From contig NZ_FZNT01000001.1 in the NCBI RefSeq assembly GCF_900188235.1, positions 310,001 to 374,000 of the forward strand: 64,000 bases of DNA, in the 5' to 3' direction. The position numbers and the translations under genes were made by a program. Origin of the DNA: Lutibacter agarilyticus. Lineage in GTDB: Bacteria > Bacteroidota > Bacteroidia > Flavobacteriales > Flavobacteriaceae. Shown here in pieces: positions 17,632 through 27,062 of this stretch. How positions within the stretch are numbered: the stretch's first letter is position 1; each line of letters starts with the position of its first letter. The notes under the pieces were generated by a model, which saw nothing but the letters and a program-made list of their open reading frames with translations, ran no database searches and was not told the origin of the DNA.

Positions 17632-19842
17632 ATGAACATAAAATTCAACAATAATAGCACCTTCATTTGGAAAGCAATTTTAAAAAGTTATGCTCAGGTA
17701 TTTTTTTCTGATAGTAAACTATTTGCGGGAATTCTTTTGTTGGTTAGTTTTTTGGATTGGTGGACTGGAGTTTGCGGATTAACAGCCATTATTATTGCTA
17801 TAAGCTTAGCTAAAATTTTTGAATATGATGAAGCAACTATTCAAAAGGGGTTGTTTAGTTTTAACTCGTTATTGGTTGGTTTAGGAATTGGGACTTATTT
17901 TTCTCCCGGGCTCGAAGTTTTATTTTTATTGGTAATTGGTAGTGCGTTGGCTTTTTTTATCACCGTTATTTTAATAGGTGTTTTTGCTAAATATGGACTC
18001 CCATTTTTAAGTTTACCCTTTTTAGTTGCTATTTGGGTGTTAATGTTATCGTTTCCTGCTTTTACAAATATCGATTTAAATTCAGAAGCTTTATTTCCTT
18101 CTAATATGTTCTATAAAATTGGAGGGAACCCTTTGGTAATCTTTATGAATTTGTTAGACAACATATTTTTAGACACTTCATTTGGAACTTATTTTTTATC
18201 GTTAGGTGCCATTTTTTTTCAGTTTAATATTTTGGCAGGGATTTTAATAGCCATTGGTTTATTAGTGCATTCAAGAGTTCATTTTTTGTTTTCATTAATT
18301 GGTTTTTTTGTTGCCTATTGGTTTTATTCATTCCTAGGGTTGTACACAGGATCGTTAAATTATACCTATTACGGATTTAACTTTATACTTTCAGCAATTG
18401 CAATTGGAGGTTATTTTTTAATTCCCTCAAGGCAATCATTGTTATGGAGTATTTTTTTAATTCCGGTGTTAGTTGTAGTAACCATTGGTAGCGATCGTCT
18501 TTTTGCATTATTTGAATTATCGGTGTTTTCATTACCGTTTAATCTTGTGTTGATAGGTATTTTGTATGCTTTTAAAATAAGATTCGATCAAACAAAACCA
18601 CCTAATTTAACCTATATTCAACAAAGAAATCCAGAAACAAATGCCTATTTATTCGACAGTCAATCTAATAAAGAATATGCGGCGTTTGTAAATTCCATAC
18701 GTTTACCTTTTATGGGTAAATGGTTTATTAATCAAGGGCATAACGGTGCTTATACACATAAAGGTTTTTATCAATTTGCGTGGGATTTTATAATTAAAGA
18801 TGAACACACAAAGCTTGAATTTTTGAATGATGGTTTTGTTGTAAGTGATTATTATTGCTTTGGGAAACCCGTAATTTCTCCTGCGGAAGGCGTTGTTGTA
18901 GCAGTTGTTAACACTGTTGAAGATAATGAAATAGGGATTGCAAATACAAAGCAAAATTGGGGAAATACCGTTGTTATAAAGCACAATACATATTTATATT
19001 CAAAGTTAAGTCATTTACAAAAAAACTCTATTAAAGTAGTTGTTGGTGAAAGCGTTTATGAAGGTCAGGAACTTGGTAAATGTGGAAATTCTGGTAGATC
19101 TCCGTATCCACATCTTCATTTTCAATTGCAAGCTTCTTCAAAAATTGGTAGTCCAGCACTGTTTTATCCTTTGGAAGATTTTATTGTTGAAAATGAAACA
19201 GGAAAACAAGATTATATTCAAAAAGGAATTCCTTTAGAAAATTGTGCCGTTTCAAATATCAATGCATCTACTTTGCTTTTTGATGCTTTCAGATGGAATC
19301 CGGGAGATGAATTTACCATTGAAATTCAAAATGAAAAGTCAGAAGTAAAATTGTATGAGATAGAAAGTAAGATAGATATTTACAATCAGTCATTTTTAGT
19401 TTGTAAAAAAACAGGTGCAAAATTATACTACATAAATAACAATAAAACGTTTGATATTGTAAATTACATAGGTTCACAAAAAAGTCCTTTGGCAATTTTT
19501 TACAAATCGTTGTACAAAGTTGTGTTTACTGAACAAACCGAGTTAACCATTAACTCACGTTTTCCTATCCATCATTTGTATAATTCTTCAATAAGAATAG
19601 TTCAAGATTTTTTAGTGCCTTTCGGTATTTTTTTAAAAGGAAAGTATCAGTTGAACTATAAAAAAAGCGAGATGTTATTCAACCAAAAAGAAGCAGAACT
19701 AAATTCGGTAATTACAGGAAATAATAACAAAAAACTGTTTTCAGCAGAAATAACTATTGCTAAAAACAAAGAAATAAGTTGTATTTGTAAGCAACCAAAT
19801 AAAAATAAAATTCATTTAAAATGGGCAAAAAAGCAGGATTGA
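17632..19842 (+). CDS. Urea-transporter domain fused to M23 peptidase domain
   Basis: This 736-aa protein has two parts. Residues about 10-320 carry around ten membrane segments with urea-transporter signatures: FNSLLVGLGIGTYF, GLPFLSLPFLVAIWVL, and YGFNFILSAIAIGGYF in the second repeat. Residues about 360-500 form an M23/LytM domain with THKGFYQFAWDF and PYPHLHFQLQ, keeping the metal-binding His and Asp residues. The last 230 residues are strand-rich and unrecognised. The fusion could open a channel for a small amide-like solute while the periplasmic domain works on or binds peptidoglycan. Its 3' end overlaps the next gene by 22 bp, a sign of translational coupling. Confidence 0.8.
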   Translation: MNIKFNNNSTFIWKAILKSYAQVFFSDSKLFAGILLLVSFLDWWTGVCGLTAIIIAISLAKIFEYDEATIQKGLFSFNSLLVGLGIGTYFSPGLEVLFLLVIGSALAFFITVILIGVFAKYGLPFLSLPFLVAIWVLMLSFPAFTNIDLNSEALFPSNMFYKIGGNPLVIFMNLLDNIFLDTSFGTYFLSLGAIFFQFNILAGILIAIGLLVHSRVHFLFSLIGFFVAYWFYSFLGLYTGSLNYTYYGFNFILSAIAIGGYFLIPSRQSLLWSIFLIPVLVVVTIGSDRLFALFELSVFSLPFNLVLIGILYAFKIRFDQTKPPNLTYIQQRNPETNAYLFDSQSNKEYAAFVNSIRLPFMGKWFINQGHNGAYTHKGFYQFAWDFIIKDEHTKLEFLNDGFVVSDYYCFGKPVISPAEGVVVAVVNTVEDNEIGIANTKQNWGNTVVIKHNTYLYSKLSHLQKNSIKVVVGESVYEGQELGKCGNSGRSPYPHLHFQLQASSKIGSPALFYPLEDFIVENETGKQDYIQKGIPLENCAVSNINASTLLFDAFRWNPGDEFTIEIQNEKSEVKLYEIESKIDIYNQSFLVCKKTGAKLYYINNNKTFDIVNYIGSQKSPLAIFYKSLYKVVFTEQTELTINSRFPIHHLYNSSIRIVQDFLVPFGIFLKGKYQLNYKKSEMLFNQKEAELNSVITGNNNKKLFSAEITIAKNKEISCICKQPNKNKIHLKWAKKQD

Positions 19843-21131
19843 TATTGGTTTTGTTACTAATAATTGCTTCAGTAAAATCTCAGGAAACCAAAGATTCATA
19901 CAAAACTATAGATAGTTTAACGTATGATTTATTTGTAAAGAAAGATTGGAAAACCTTACTTACAGAAGGCAAAAATTATAAAAAAAAGGGAACAGATTTT
20001 TATTATTTAAAAGTGAGAATGGGAATTGCCAATTTTAAAACGGGTCGTTATTTATTGGCTGTAAAATTGTTAGAAGAAGCCTATAATTTAAATAAATTTG
20101 ATGTTGTTGTGCAAGATTATTTATACTGGGCTTATAGATATTCGGGTTTATTTTTAGAATCGGATGTGTTTTATAAAAAAATGGACGTTTCTCTTCAGAA
20201 AAAAATTGGTTTAGAATTGAAATTTATTTCAGCAGTTGATGTTGGTGTAGTTGCCACTTCAAATAGTAATTACAATGAAATGTTGACTAATAACAATAAT
20301 AATGAAACTACAAATTATCGTTATTTTTTGGATAATCATCAAATAATTACCGTGGGTTTAAATCACCGATTTTCTAATAACACTAATTTTTACCATCGCC
20401 TTACCATAATGCCACGAAAATTAGTTTATCAAGAAAATAATTTAGGTGAAACTACCAATGTATTTTACAAAGGTACCGAAACAAGGTATTATGCCAATGC
20501 TACTTTTGCTTTAGGGAAACGTTGGTATTTAGATGCTTATGCGGTGCTTTTATTTGGAAATTTTGACGATTTAACTTCAGGCATAACAACTGGAAACTCC
20601 TTAAAATTTACCGATAAAGTAAACTATTCAGATGTAGTTTTTGGAGGTGTAATCTCAAAATCTAGTACTTATTTTAGAAATAGTATAAATGTTTCATATT
20701 CAAATTTAAATGGATTGAATCAATTGCAAACAGGCTATTCTATTTCTTTGTATCCTCTTGCAAATACTTTAATTGTTCCGTTTGGGTCATTTCAATATGT
20801 AAGCGAAAGTCTTGATTCATATTCCGATAATAGAATGGTATACTCTGGAGGAGTGGCAATAAATACCAAGAAAATTTCATTAACGGGTTTTGCTACAGTT
20901 GGAGAGATTCAAAATTATATTTCAAATAATGGATCTGTTGTGTATAATCAATTAGCCAAAACAGAAAGTGAATTTGGAGCTATTGTTCAAGTTTATTTAA
21001 ATAAATTTGAATTGAAATTAGGGTATTCATTGATGAACATGAAAGATTACAGTGTATCTGATTTAGACGAGCTAAATTCATTTCAATACAAACAACAAAA
21101 TTTAATACTAGGAGTTACATGGAGACAGTAA
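19821..21131 (+). CDS. Outer-membrane beta-barrel protein with TPR-like N-terminus (YaiO-like)
   Basis: This 436-aa protein has a signal peptide (about residues 1-20), a short helical repeat region (about 25-125, with AVKLLEEAYNLNKFDVVVQDYL), and a barrel portion of about 300 residues with alternating strands. Examples are HQIITVGLNHRF, TRYYANATFALG and LILGVTWRQ at the C-terminus. This layout matches the YaiO-family proteins of Bacteroidota. It overlaps the genes on both sides (22 and 13 bp), so it is firmly in the operon and probably supplies its outer-membrane component. Confidence 0.72.
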   Translation: MGKKAGLILVLLLIIASVKSQETKDSYKTIDSLTYDLFVKKDWKTLLTEGKNYKKKGTDFYYLKVRMGIANFKTGRYLLAVKLLEEAYNLNKFDVVVQDYLYWAYRYSGLFLESDVFYKKMDVSLQKKIGLELKFISAVDVGVVATSNSNYNEMLTNNNNNETTNYRYFLDNHQIITVGLNHRFSNNTNFYHRLTIMPRKLVYQENNLGETTNVFYKGTETRYYANATFALGKRWYLDAYAVLLFGNFDDLTSGITTGNSLKFTDKVNYSDVVFGGVISKSSTYFRNSINVSYSNLNGLNQLQTGYSISLYPLANTLIVPFGSFQYVSESLDSYSDNRMVYSGGVAINTKKISLTGFATVGEIQNYISNNGSVVYNQLAKTESEFGAIVQVYLNKFELKLGYSLMNMKDYSVSDLDELNSFQYKQQNLILGVTWRQ

Positions 21132-21745
21132 AAAGAAATTTATTTTTTAGTTTTTTAGCATTGCTATTTTGCAATATTAGTTTTAGTCAACACAATTTTG
21201 CTGAAGTTCAGGAAGCTTTTAATGAAAGCTATCAATTAGAGGCAAGTGGAGATTTTAAAGAAGCTGCTAATAAAATTAAAGAGGTTTATAAAGAACAAGC
21301 ATACGAGTCTAATTTAAGGCTCGGTTGGTTAAATTATATGGCAGGAAATTTTAACGAATCTATTGCATTTTATCAAAAATCTATTGCATTAATGCCTTTT
21401 GCTGAAGAACCAAAATTTGGCTATGTATTTCCACTTTCGGCTTTAGGACGTTGGGATGAGGTAATTTCTGTTTATTCCCAAATCTTAGAAAATTCTAGTA
21501 ACAATACCAAAGCGCTCTATTATTTAGGAACTATTTACTACAATAGAAAACAGTACGATAAGGCTTTAACTTATTTTAAACGAATGACAGATTTATATCC
21601 TTTTGATTATGATGGCTTGTATATGTATGCTTGGTGTAATTTACAATTAGGAAAAAAGAAAGAAGCCAAAATGCTATTTCAAAAAGCCTTGTTGAACAAA
21701 CCTAATGATGTTGAAGCTAAAAACGGATTGTTATTGACGGAATAG
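21119..21745 (+). CDS. Periplasmic TPR-repeat protein
   Basis: This 208-aa protein has a signal peptide (about residues 1-23) and about four tetratricopeptide repeats (for example ALYYLGTIYYNRKQYDKALTYF and GLYMYAWCNLQLGKKKEAKM). TPRs mediate protein contacts, so it likely scaffolds the operon's envelope proteins. Its start overlaps the preceding barrel gene by 13 bp. It is the last gene of the cluster. Confidence 0.82.
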   Translation: METVKRNLFFSFLALLFCNISFSQHNFAEVQEAFNESYQLEASGDFKEAANKIKEVYKEQAYESNLRLGWLNYMAGNFNESIAFYQKSIALMPFAEEPKFGYVFPLSALGRWDEVISVYSQILENSSNNTKALYYLGTIYYNRKQYDKALTYFKRMTDLYPFDYDGLYMYAWCNLQLGKKKEAKMLFQKALLNKPNDVEAKNGLLLTE

Positions 21746-21982
21746 TGTCCATTTTAATTTTCAAAACCCTATTTATAAACTCATTGAAGTTGAATAATTT
21801 GAATGCTTCTGCTTGGAACGTTAACCGTATTATAACTACCACCTATTTTACTACTGTAATGGATGATGCATTTGTTGGTTGTATCAATCACTTTCTAGAT
21901 TAAATGAATCCTATTTCAAGACATTTCCATTAGCGTTCAACTATTTCCGTATATTGTACGAACTAACTAAAAAATATAAATC

Positions 21983-22393
21983 ATGATTTTACCTAAAAAA
22001 AACCTAGCATCAGGGGTGTTTCCTTTATTATTAGTTTCTGTATTTCTATTAATTTGGACTTATAGGGGAGTTGCACAAGAGAAAAAAAATCTGTTTAATG
22101 AATATCTAGTGATTTCTTCAAATCCCAATGAAGCTACCTATAGTCAATCTAGCAATGAAAAGCTCCATTCTCTTTATTATATGAATACTCAAATTTCATA
22201 TGAAGATGGTAAATTGCAGACGAATTATCAAAACTCCACCCAATTTGTTGATTTTAAGTTTAACTATACGTTGGTGAATTACTATCCACTTATTGAAGGA
22301 CACGCATGGAGTAATTGGCGAAAGCAAAAAGAAACAACTGGAAGTAAATCTATGGATTACAATATCTTATCCGATTTCATAAAAAGTGAATAG
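21983..22393 (+). CDS. Hypothetical exported protein
   Basis: This 136-aa protein starts with one hydrophobic segment (about residues 11-28, FPLLLVSVFLLIWTYRGVA) that could be a signal peptide or anchor. The rest is a soluble domain rich in Asn, Ser and Tyr without a recognised motif. It stands alone, 237 bp after the TPR gene, in the more variable patch that leads to the island. Confidence 0.55.
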   Translation: MILPKKNLASGVFPLLLVSVFLLIWTYRGVAQEKKNLFNEYLVISSNPNEATYSQSSNEKLHSLYYMNTQISYEDGKLQTNYQNSTQFVDFKFNYTLVNYYPLIEGHAWSNWRKQKETTGSKSMDYNILSDFIKSE

Positions 22394-22558
22394 TTACCTA
22401 TTTAAGAACTTATATTAGCCGAAAATTACACTAATAGCATTGTCTAACCAATTGTTTTAGTATGTGGTTTTTTACAACTACCACCATATGATTTCAGGTG
22501 ACGGGGTAGTTGGTGAAATAAATAATATTTAATGTTAATTAATTTAAAAGATTAAAAT

Positions 22559-23857
22559 ATGAAACAACTAATTGTACTCATAATTTTCACTTTTTCTTTT
22601 GTTTGTAAAGGGCAAACAGAACTAGTGTACAACGCAGAAGAAGTGATGGAAATGAACGATTTATTTTATAAAAAAAAGGACACGACTCTCATAACTGGTA
22701 AAGTTAATACTTATGATATTACTGGAAAAAAAATAAGATCAGAGGTAAATTGTAAAGAAGGTAAGGCAGAAGGAGTAACTAAATTTTGGAATGAAAATGG
22801 AAAATTGGAAATGAAAATTAATTTTAAAGAAGGACAGCCTGATGGAATAAGTAGGATGTGGTTTGAAAATGGCCAATTAGAAAAGGAATTCAACTCAATA
22901 GCAGGTGTCAGGGAAGGATTATTTAGTGAATGGTATGAAAATGGGCAATTAAAAGTAGAAGGAAATTTTAAAGAAGACAAACAGGACGGGTTGGGTAAAG
23001 AATGGTATAAAAATGGACGGCAAAAATCGGAACAACGATTTAAAGACGGCAGTAAGGAAGGATTGTTTAGAAATTGGTATGAAAATGGTCAACTTCAAGA
23101 AGAGGCAAATTTCAAAGATGATAAATTGGAAGGATTATCAACATTATGGCATGATAACGGTCAGAAATTGATGGAAGGAAACTATATGAACGGTAAATTA
23201 GAGGGACAATGGACTAGGTGGTATAAAAATGGTCAATTAGAGCGAGAATCGAATTTATTAGATGGTGTTCAGGAGGGGATAGCCAGAGAATGGCATGAAA
23301 ATGGACAACAAAAAACGGAGCGTCTATTTAAAAATGGTAAGCCAGAAGGAATAAGTAGGATATGGTATGAAAATGGTCAATTAGAACAAGAAGTGAACTT
23401 GATAAATGGTGTCCGTGATGGTGTATATAGAGAATGGTATGAAAATGGAAAGCAAAAATCGGAACAGTTATTTAAGATGGAAAAGCCAGAAGGAATTAGT
23501 AGATTTTGGTATGAAAATGGAAAGCTAAGTAAGGAACAGCTATTTAAAGAAGGGCAAGCAGAAGGTGTTAATAGGGAATGGTATGACAATGGTCAATTAA
23601 AACAAGAAGTAAACTTAATAGAGGGTATATTAGAAGGTTTATATAGAGATTGGTTTTACAATGGCCAATTACAACAAGAAGCCTTATTTAAAAATGGAGA
23701 ACCAGATGGACTAATTAAAGTGTGGCATCAGAATGGTCAATTAATGAAGGAAGGGAATTACACAAATGGTAAAAAAAATGGACTCCAAGTATTTTATAAT
23801 AAAGATGGCATTATTGAGAAAAAGGAAACTTGGGAAAATGGAATGCTTAAAAATTAG
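22559..23857 (+). CDS. MORN/YwqK-type repeat protein
   Basis: This 432-aa protein has a signal peptide (about residues 1-19) and then roughly fifteen tandem 23-residue repeats of the form W-Y-E-N-G-Q-L followed by E..F.G..EG. The repeat matches the MORN_2/YwqK family, annotated in some genomes as toxin-antitoxin YwqK-like antitoxin although the role is uncertain. The repeated DNA (about 22,750-23,840, period 69 bp) could expand or shrink by recombination. Possible roles are surface adhesion or neutralising a toxin; nothing nearby settles this. Confidence 0.8.
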   Translation: MKQLIVLIIFTFSFVCKGQTELVYNAEEVMEMNDLFYKKKDTTLITGKVNTYDITGKKIRSEVNCKEGKAEGVTKFWNENGKLEMKINFKEGQPDGISRMWFENGQLEKEFNSIAGVREGLFSEWYENGQLKVEGNFKEDKQDGLGKEWYKNGRQKSEQRFKDGSKEGLFRNWYENGQLQEEANFKDDKLEGLSTLWHDNGQKLMEGNYMNGKLEGQWTRWYKNGQLERESNLLDGVQEGIAREWHENGQQKTERLFKNGKPEGISRIWYENGQLEQEVNLINGVRDGVYREWYENGKQKSEQLFKMEKPEGISRFWYENGKLSKEQLFKEGQAEGVNREWYDNGQLKQEVNLIEGILEGLYRDWFYNGQLQQEALFKNGEPDGLIKVWHQNGQLMKEGNYTNGKKNGLQVFYNKDGIIEKKETWENGMLKN

Positions 23858-23895
23858 GACACTATCTACTAAATCAAGTTTCTAAGTCCCTATCA

Positions 23896-24001
23896 GACAC
23901 TATCCCGTAAAGTATGTAAACTCATTAGGGGTCGATAATTTGCTCATAGCTAGGAATTTTTATCACCATACTTGATTTAACCATCACACAATTTCAGATG
24001 T
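23896..24001. repeat. 106-bp direct repeat, copy 1
   Basis: This segment is identical base for base to 27179-27284. It begins with GACACTATCCCGTAAAGT, which recurs with one change at 34593, and resembles an IS terminus (IS256-like in appearance). It ends with about 20 bp that in copy 2 read into comM codons (HHTISDV). Three genes (LytTR regulator, serine hydrolase, lipoprotein) lie between the two copies. Confidence 0.85.
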
Positions 24002-24097
24002 AATAGTGTATAATGTGGGGGTTAATTAAACATTATCAATTCTGTCTAAAGTTTTAGTAAGTACTGTATGATAAACTATTATTGATAATTCAAAAAT

Positions 24098-24123
24098 GCT
24101 TGGTTCGAGTCCAGCTCCCGCTA
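24098..24123 (+). pseudogene. Orphan tRNA 3' end
   Basis: The sequence reads like the T-arm and acceptor 3' strand of a tRNA: GGTTCGAGTCC followed by AGCTCCCGCTA. The T-loop TTCGAGT is intact and the stem GG/CC extends with one extra T on the 5' side. No matching acceptor 5' strand, D-arm or anticodon arm is present upstream, so this is a fragment. Such fragments often mark former attachment sites of tRNA-targeting elements. The parental isoacceptor cannot be decided. Confidence 0.55.
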
Positions 24124-24132
24124 ATAAGTAAG

Positions 24133-24172
24133 ACTCATCTTCATTTAATGTTGATGAGTTTATTTATTAATA
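24133..24172 (+). terminator. Hairpin after the tRNA fragment
   Basis: ACTCATC (24133-24139) pairs with GATGAGT (24153-24159), followed by a T-rich stretch. It sits 10 bp after the tRNA fragment and may be the original tRNA terminator. Confidence 0.6.
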
Positions 24173-24247
24173 TTTTTTTTCTCTCAATTTTCCTATATTT
24201 AGCCAACTTGTTTTTTTAAATGAGTAAAACCTAAACATTTAGACTTT

Positions 24248-25042
24248 ATGATAGGGCTTTTTAGAACAATTATTAATAAACTTTCTGATGATAAGTATTA
24301 TTTTAAATTCTTACCACTTATTTTTAGTTTTATATCGGGTTTTTCTATATTTTACTTTCTATACATTTTTAATGCATATGGTATTCAAAAAGGATTGTCG
24401 TATTCAGGGCATTCACTGCTTTTCAGATGTATTAGTTTTGGTTTATTGACATTCACATATTTAACCATTTTTGAAATAATATTAAAACCAAAACTGAGTG
24501 TTACAGGTTTTGGATATTCATTTATATGGTATGCAGGTTTAATTTTTCTTGGGAGTCAATTAATTTTTATTCTGTTCAATTTCTTTTGGAATTGGCAAGA
24601 ATTAAATATGGAATCCTATTTACTTATTATAATAGAATTTCCACTAATGATGATATTTCCATTATTTTTCTATTTAGGTCTAAAATCAATTATAAAATCA
24701 AGGAGCCAGGAAGAAAATTACTTATTATTTCAATCTGAAAACGGGAAAGACAATTTAAAAATTAGAAAACGAGATTTTTTGTATGCTGAATCTTTGGGGA
24801 ATTATATTTCTGTTGTCTTCTTAACAAAGAATAAATCCAATAAACATCTTATTAGAAAACGGCTTAAGGTATTAGAATTGGAGTTAAAAACTATTCCAGA
24901 AATAGAAAGAAGCCATAGAAGTTATTTAGTAAATAGATTAAATATTCGAAGCATAAAGCAATCAAAAGCAAAATTACATGTTGAAATTGGTTCTGCTATT
25001 ATACCTATTTCTAAACAATATAAAGATTCTTTTCTTTCGTAA
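24248..25042 (+). CDS. Membrane-anchored LytTR-type transcriptional regulator
   Basis: This 264-aa protein has four predicted membrane segments in residues about 15-155 and a C-terminal LytTR DNA-binding domain (about 165-262, with DFLYAESLGNYISV and IERSHRSYLVNRLNI). There is no receiver domain, so the membrane part probably senses a signal directly. It lies upstream of a serine hydrolase and a lipoprotein on the same strand and may regulate them. All three lie between the two 106-bp repeats. Confidence 0.85.
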   Translation: MIGLFRTIINKLSDDKYYFKFLPLIFSFISGFSIFYFLYIFNAYGIQKGLSYSGHSLLFRCISFGLLTFTYLTIFEIILKPKLSVTGFGYSFIWYAGLIFLGSQLIFILFNFFWNWQELNMESYLLIIIEFPLMMIFPLFFYLGLKSIIKSRSQEENYLLFQSENGKDNLKIRKRDFLYAESLGNYISVVFLTKNKSNKHLIRKRLKVLELELKTIPEIERSHRSYLVNRLNIRSIKQSKAKLHVEIGSAIIPISKQYKDSFLS

Positions 25043-25129
25043 CTAGCATTTCATCCCTCATTGCCTGGTTTCATCACAAAACCCCTTGAAAACACGATTA
25101 ATGTGATTACAATCTTAATATTTGCAAAA

Positions 25130-26305
25130 ATGAATACCACGAAGAAATTAAAGAAAATATTATTAGCTGTTTTTTGTTTGTGCCTTATCATAGGTTGCTA
25201 CTCAGAGAAATCAGATGCATCTTTACAAAACAATGAAAAGCAAGCACAAAAAATTGACTCACTTATAAAAAGCAATTATAAACAAGAGCTTTTCCATGGT
25301 GGAATAGTGATTTCCAAATATGGTGAGACCATTTATGAGAATTACTTAGGTATAGCAGACAGAACTTGGAATATACCTATTCAAAAAAATGTTAAATTTG
25401 ATATAGCCTCACTTAATAAATCAATGATAGCCGCTTTGATTTTAAAAGCAGTTGAAGAAGATAAGCTTCATTTGAATAACAAACTTGTTGCGCTGTTATC
25501 CAATTATTCTTTTGAAGGCAGCTTTCATCCTGAAATCACCATACATCACCTTCTCAGTCACAGTTCGGGACTACCCGATTATAATAGACTACCTGAAGAG
25601 CTTAAATTAAATAATTTTCTAAAATTTAAGAGGTTTAGATTCTCTAACGAGGAATATATTAATTTTATTAGTAAGATTGAGCCGTTAAGTGAACCTGGTA
25701 AACAATTTTATTACAGTAACTTTGCCTATCATTTACTGGCAATAATTCTCGAGGAAACCTACAAAAAACCTTTTGCAGAGATTCTTAAACTAAAACTGAC
25801 CAAGCCATTGGGATTAAAAAACACAATTTCTGAGAGTAAGAATGAAGTTTCAATTAATGAACTGGCGAAGGCTTATTTATTTGATGAAGTTACTCAGGAA
25901 TGGTATCAAAATCCGTTCATTGATTTCAGCTTAGGGAGAAGGATATTTTCAACAGCTTCTGACCTTAACAGATGGGCACAGGTTATGGATAACCCAGGTT
26001 ATCTAAAGAAAAACTCTTTGCAATTAATGCAACAGAATCATCTTTCTCAAATTTCAAATATCGTTGGCTATGGTTATGGGTGGGTAGTATTCAATAAAGA
26101 AAGTAATAATGAATTCGGTAATTTGGGAATTAACAAAAAATACATCATACATGGTGGCAGTACAGATGGATATAAAGCAATGCTTATTAATATAAATAAA
26201 GGAGAGTACGTAATAAGCTTCTTAAGTAATGTCGGAAATCGAACTCAGGAAATGCAACTGTCACAAAAGATTATAAATATATTAATTGATAAAAAAAACG
26301 ATTGA
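25130..26305 (+). CDS. Serine hydrolase, class C beta-lactamase fold, lipoprotein
   Basis: This 391-aa protein starts with a lipoprotein signal (LCLIIGC, cysteine near residue 25). The beta-lactamase/D,D-peptidase motifs are present: SLNKS with the nucleophilic Ser and Lys, YYSNFAY as the Tyr-x-Asn motif, and HGGSTDG replacing KTG. Such proteins act as esterases, D-amino-peptidases or peptidoglycan-tailoring enzymes more often than antibiotic resistance factors. An in-frame ATG at 25061 gives no signal peptide, so the start at 25130 is preferred. Confidence 0.86.
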   Translation: MNTTKKLKKILLAVFCLCLIIGCYSEKSDASLQNNEKQAQKIDSLIKSNYKQELFHGGIVISKYGETIYENYLGIADRTWNIPIQKNVKFDIASLNKSMIAALILKAVEEDKLHLNNKLVALLSNYSFEGSFHPEITIHHLLSHSSGLPDYNRLPEELKLNNFLKFKRFRFSNEEYINFISKIEPLSEPGKQFYYSNFAYHLLAIILEETYKKPFAEILKLKLTKPLGLKNTISESKNEVSINELAKAYLFDEVTQEWYQNPFIDFSLGRRIFSTASDLNRWAQVMDNPGYLKKNSLQLMQQNHLSQISNIVGYGYGWVVFNKESNNEFGNLGINKKYIIHGGSTDGYKAMLININKGEYVISFLSNVGNRTQEMQLSQKIINILIDKKND

Positions 26306-26357
26306 ACTATTTTCAAAATAATAGTTTAATTTAACCAAAATAACTAGAAAAAATATA

Positions 26358-27062
26358 ATGAACAAAAATTATTTATTAGTACTATTAGGAATTACATTTT
26401 TATTCAGTTGTGAAAATAACCCAACAATAGAGGGGCTATGGATTGTTAAATCTGTAACAGTTGGAGAAGAAGAAATGACCCCAAATGGAAGATGGATGAG
26501 ATTTAACTCTGACTTTACACAGGAATCAGGTAATGGGTGGTTTCAACATTCAACTGGGGAGTGGAGTTTAGAACCAGACAATCATGAATTAACCGTTATT
26601 AATGAAAATGGTTTAGATGACCTTAATGAGCCTTTTAAAGTAAAAATGTCTAACAATGAAATGATTTGGGAAAGAATGGAAGAAGGACTGATTGTTATAG
26701 TTAAATTAGAAAGAATCATCCAGCTTCCTACTACATCAGGGGATAAACTACTTGGATTATGGAAATTGGATGAGTCAGTTGGAACGGATAATTATTTCTC
26801 GACTTCAATGGGAACTAATGATTATCTTTTTTTTAGATGGGATAAACGCTTTGTAATTGGGACAGAAAATGGTAAAGTTCATGGTGTTTATAATGTACAT
26901 GGGCATAAACCAGAAGTTGAATTAATACCGTATGGAGAACAATTTGAAAGAGATTTTTGGATAATTGATTTTGATGAGAATACTTTAAAATTAAAATTAT
27001 TAAATACTGATAGCATAGTTTCAAGAAATTTTATAAGAATTCACCAGTTTCCACAAAATTAA
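26358..27062 (+). CDS. Lipocalin-like lipoprotein
   Basis: This 234-aa protein has a lipoprotein signal ending in FLFSC (cysteine near residue 19). It then shows two similar segments starting GLWIVKSVTVG and GLWKLDESVG, as in lipocalin-like DUF repeats of Bacteroidota. A small calycin-type ligand-binding or structural role is plausible. It lies 52 bp after the serine hydrolase and is probably cotranscribed. The 3' boundary is followed by IS-like debris and the second 106-bp repeat. Confidence 0.7.
   Translation: MNKNYLLVLLGITFLFSCENNPTIEGLWIVKSVTVGEEEMTPNGRWMRFNSDFTQESGNGWFQHSTGEWSLEPDNHELTVINENGLDDLNEPFKVKMSNNEMIWERMEEGLIVIVKLERIIQLPTTSGDKLLGLWKLDESVGTDNYFSTSMGTNDYLFFRWDKRFVIGTENGKVHGVYNVHGHKPEVELIPYGEQFERDFWIIDFDENTLKLKLLNTDSIVSRNFIRIHQFPQN

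Noticed and set aside
22750..23840. Regular 69-bp repeats that could suggest a CRISPR array
   Set aside because: The repeats are in frame, code for a MORN/YwqK motif and have no unique spacers; no cas genes are present.
25130..26305. Antibiotic-resistance beta-lactamase
   Set aside because: The KTG box is HGG and the protein is a lipoprotein; this subgroup is usually not a true beta-lactamase.
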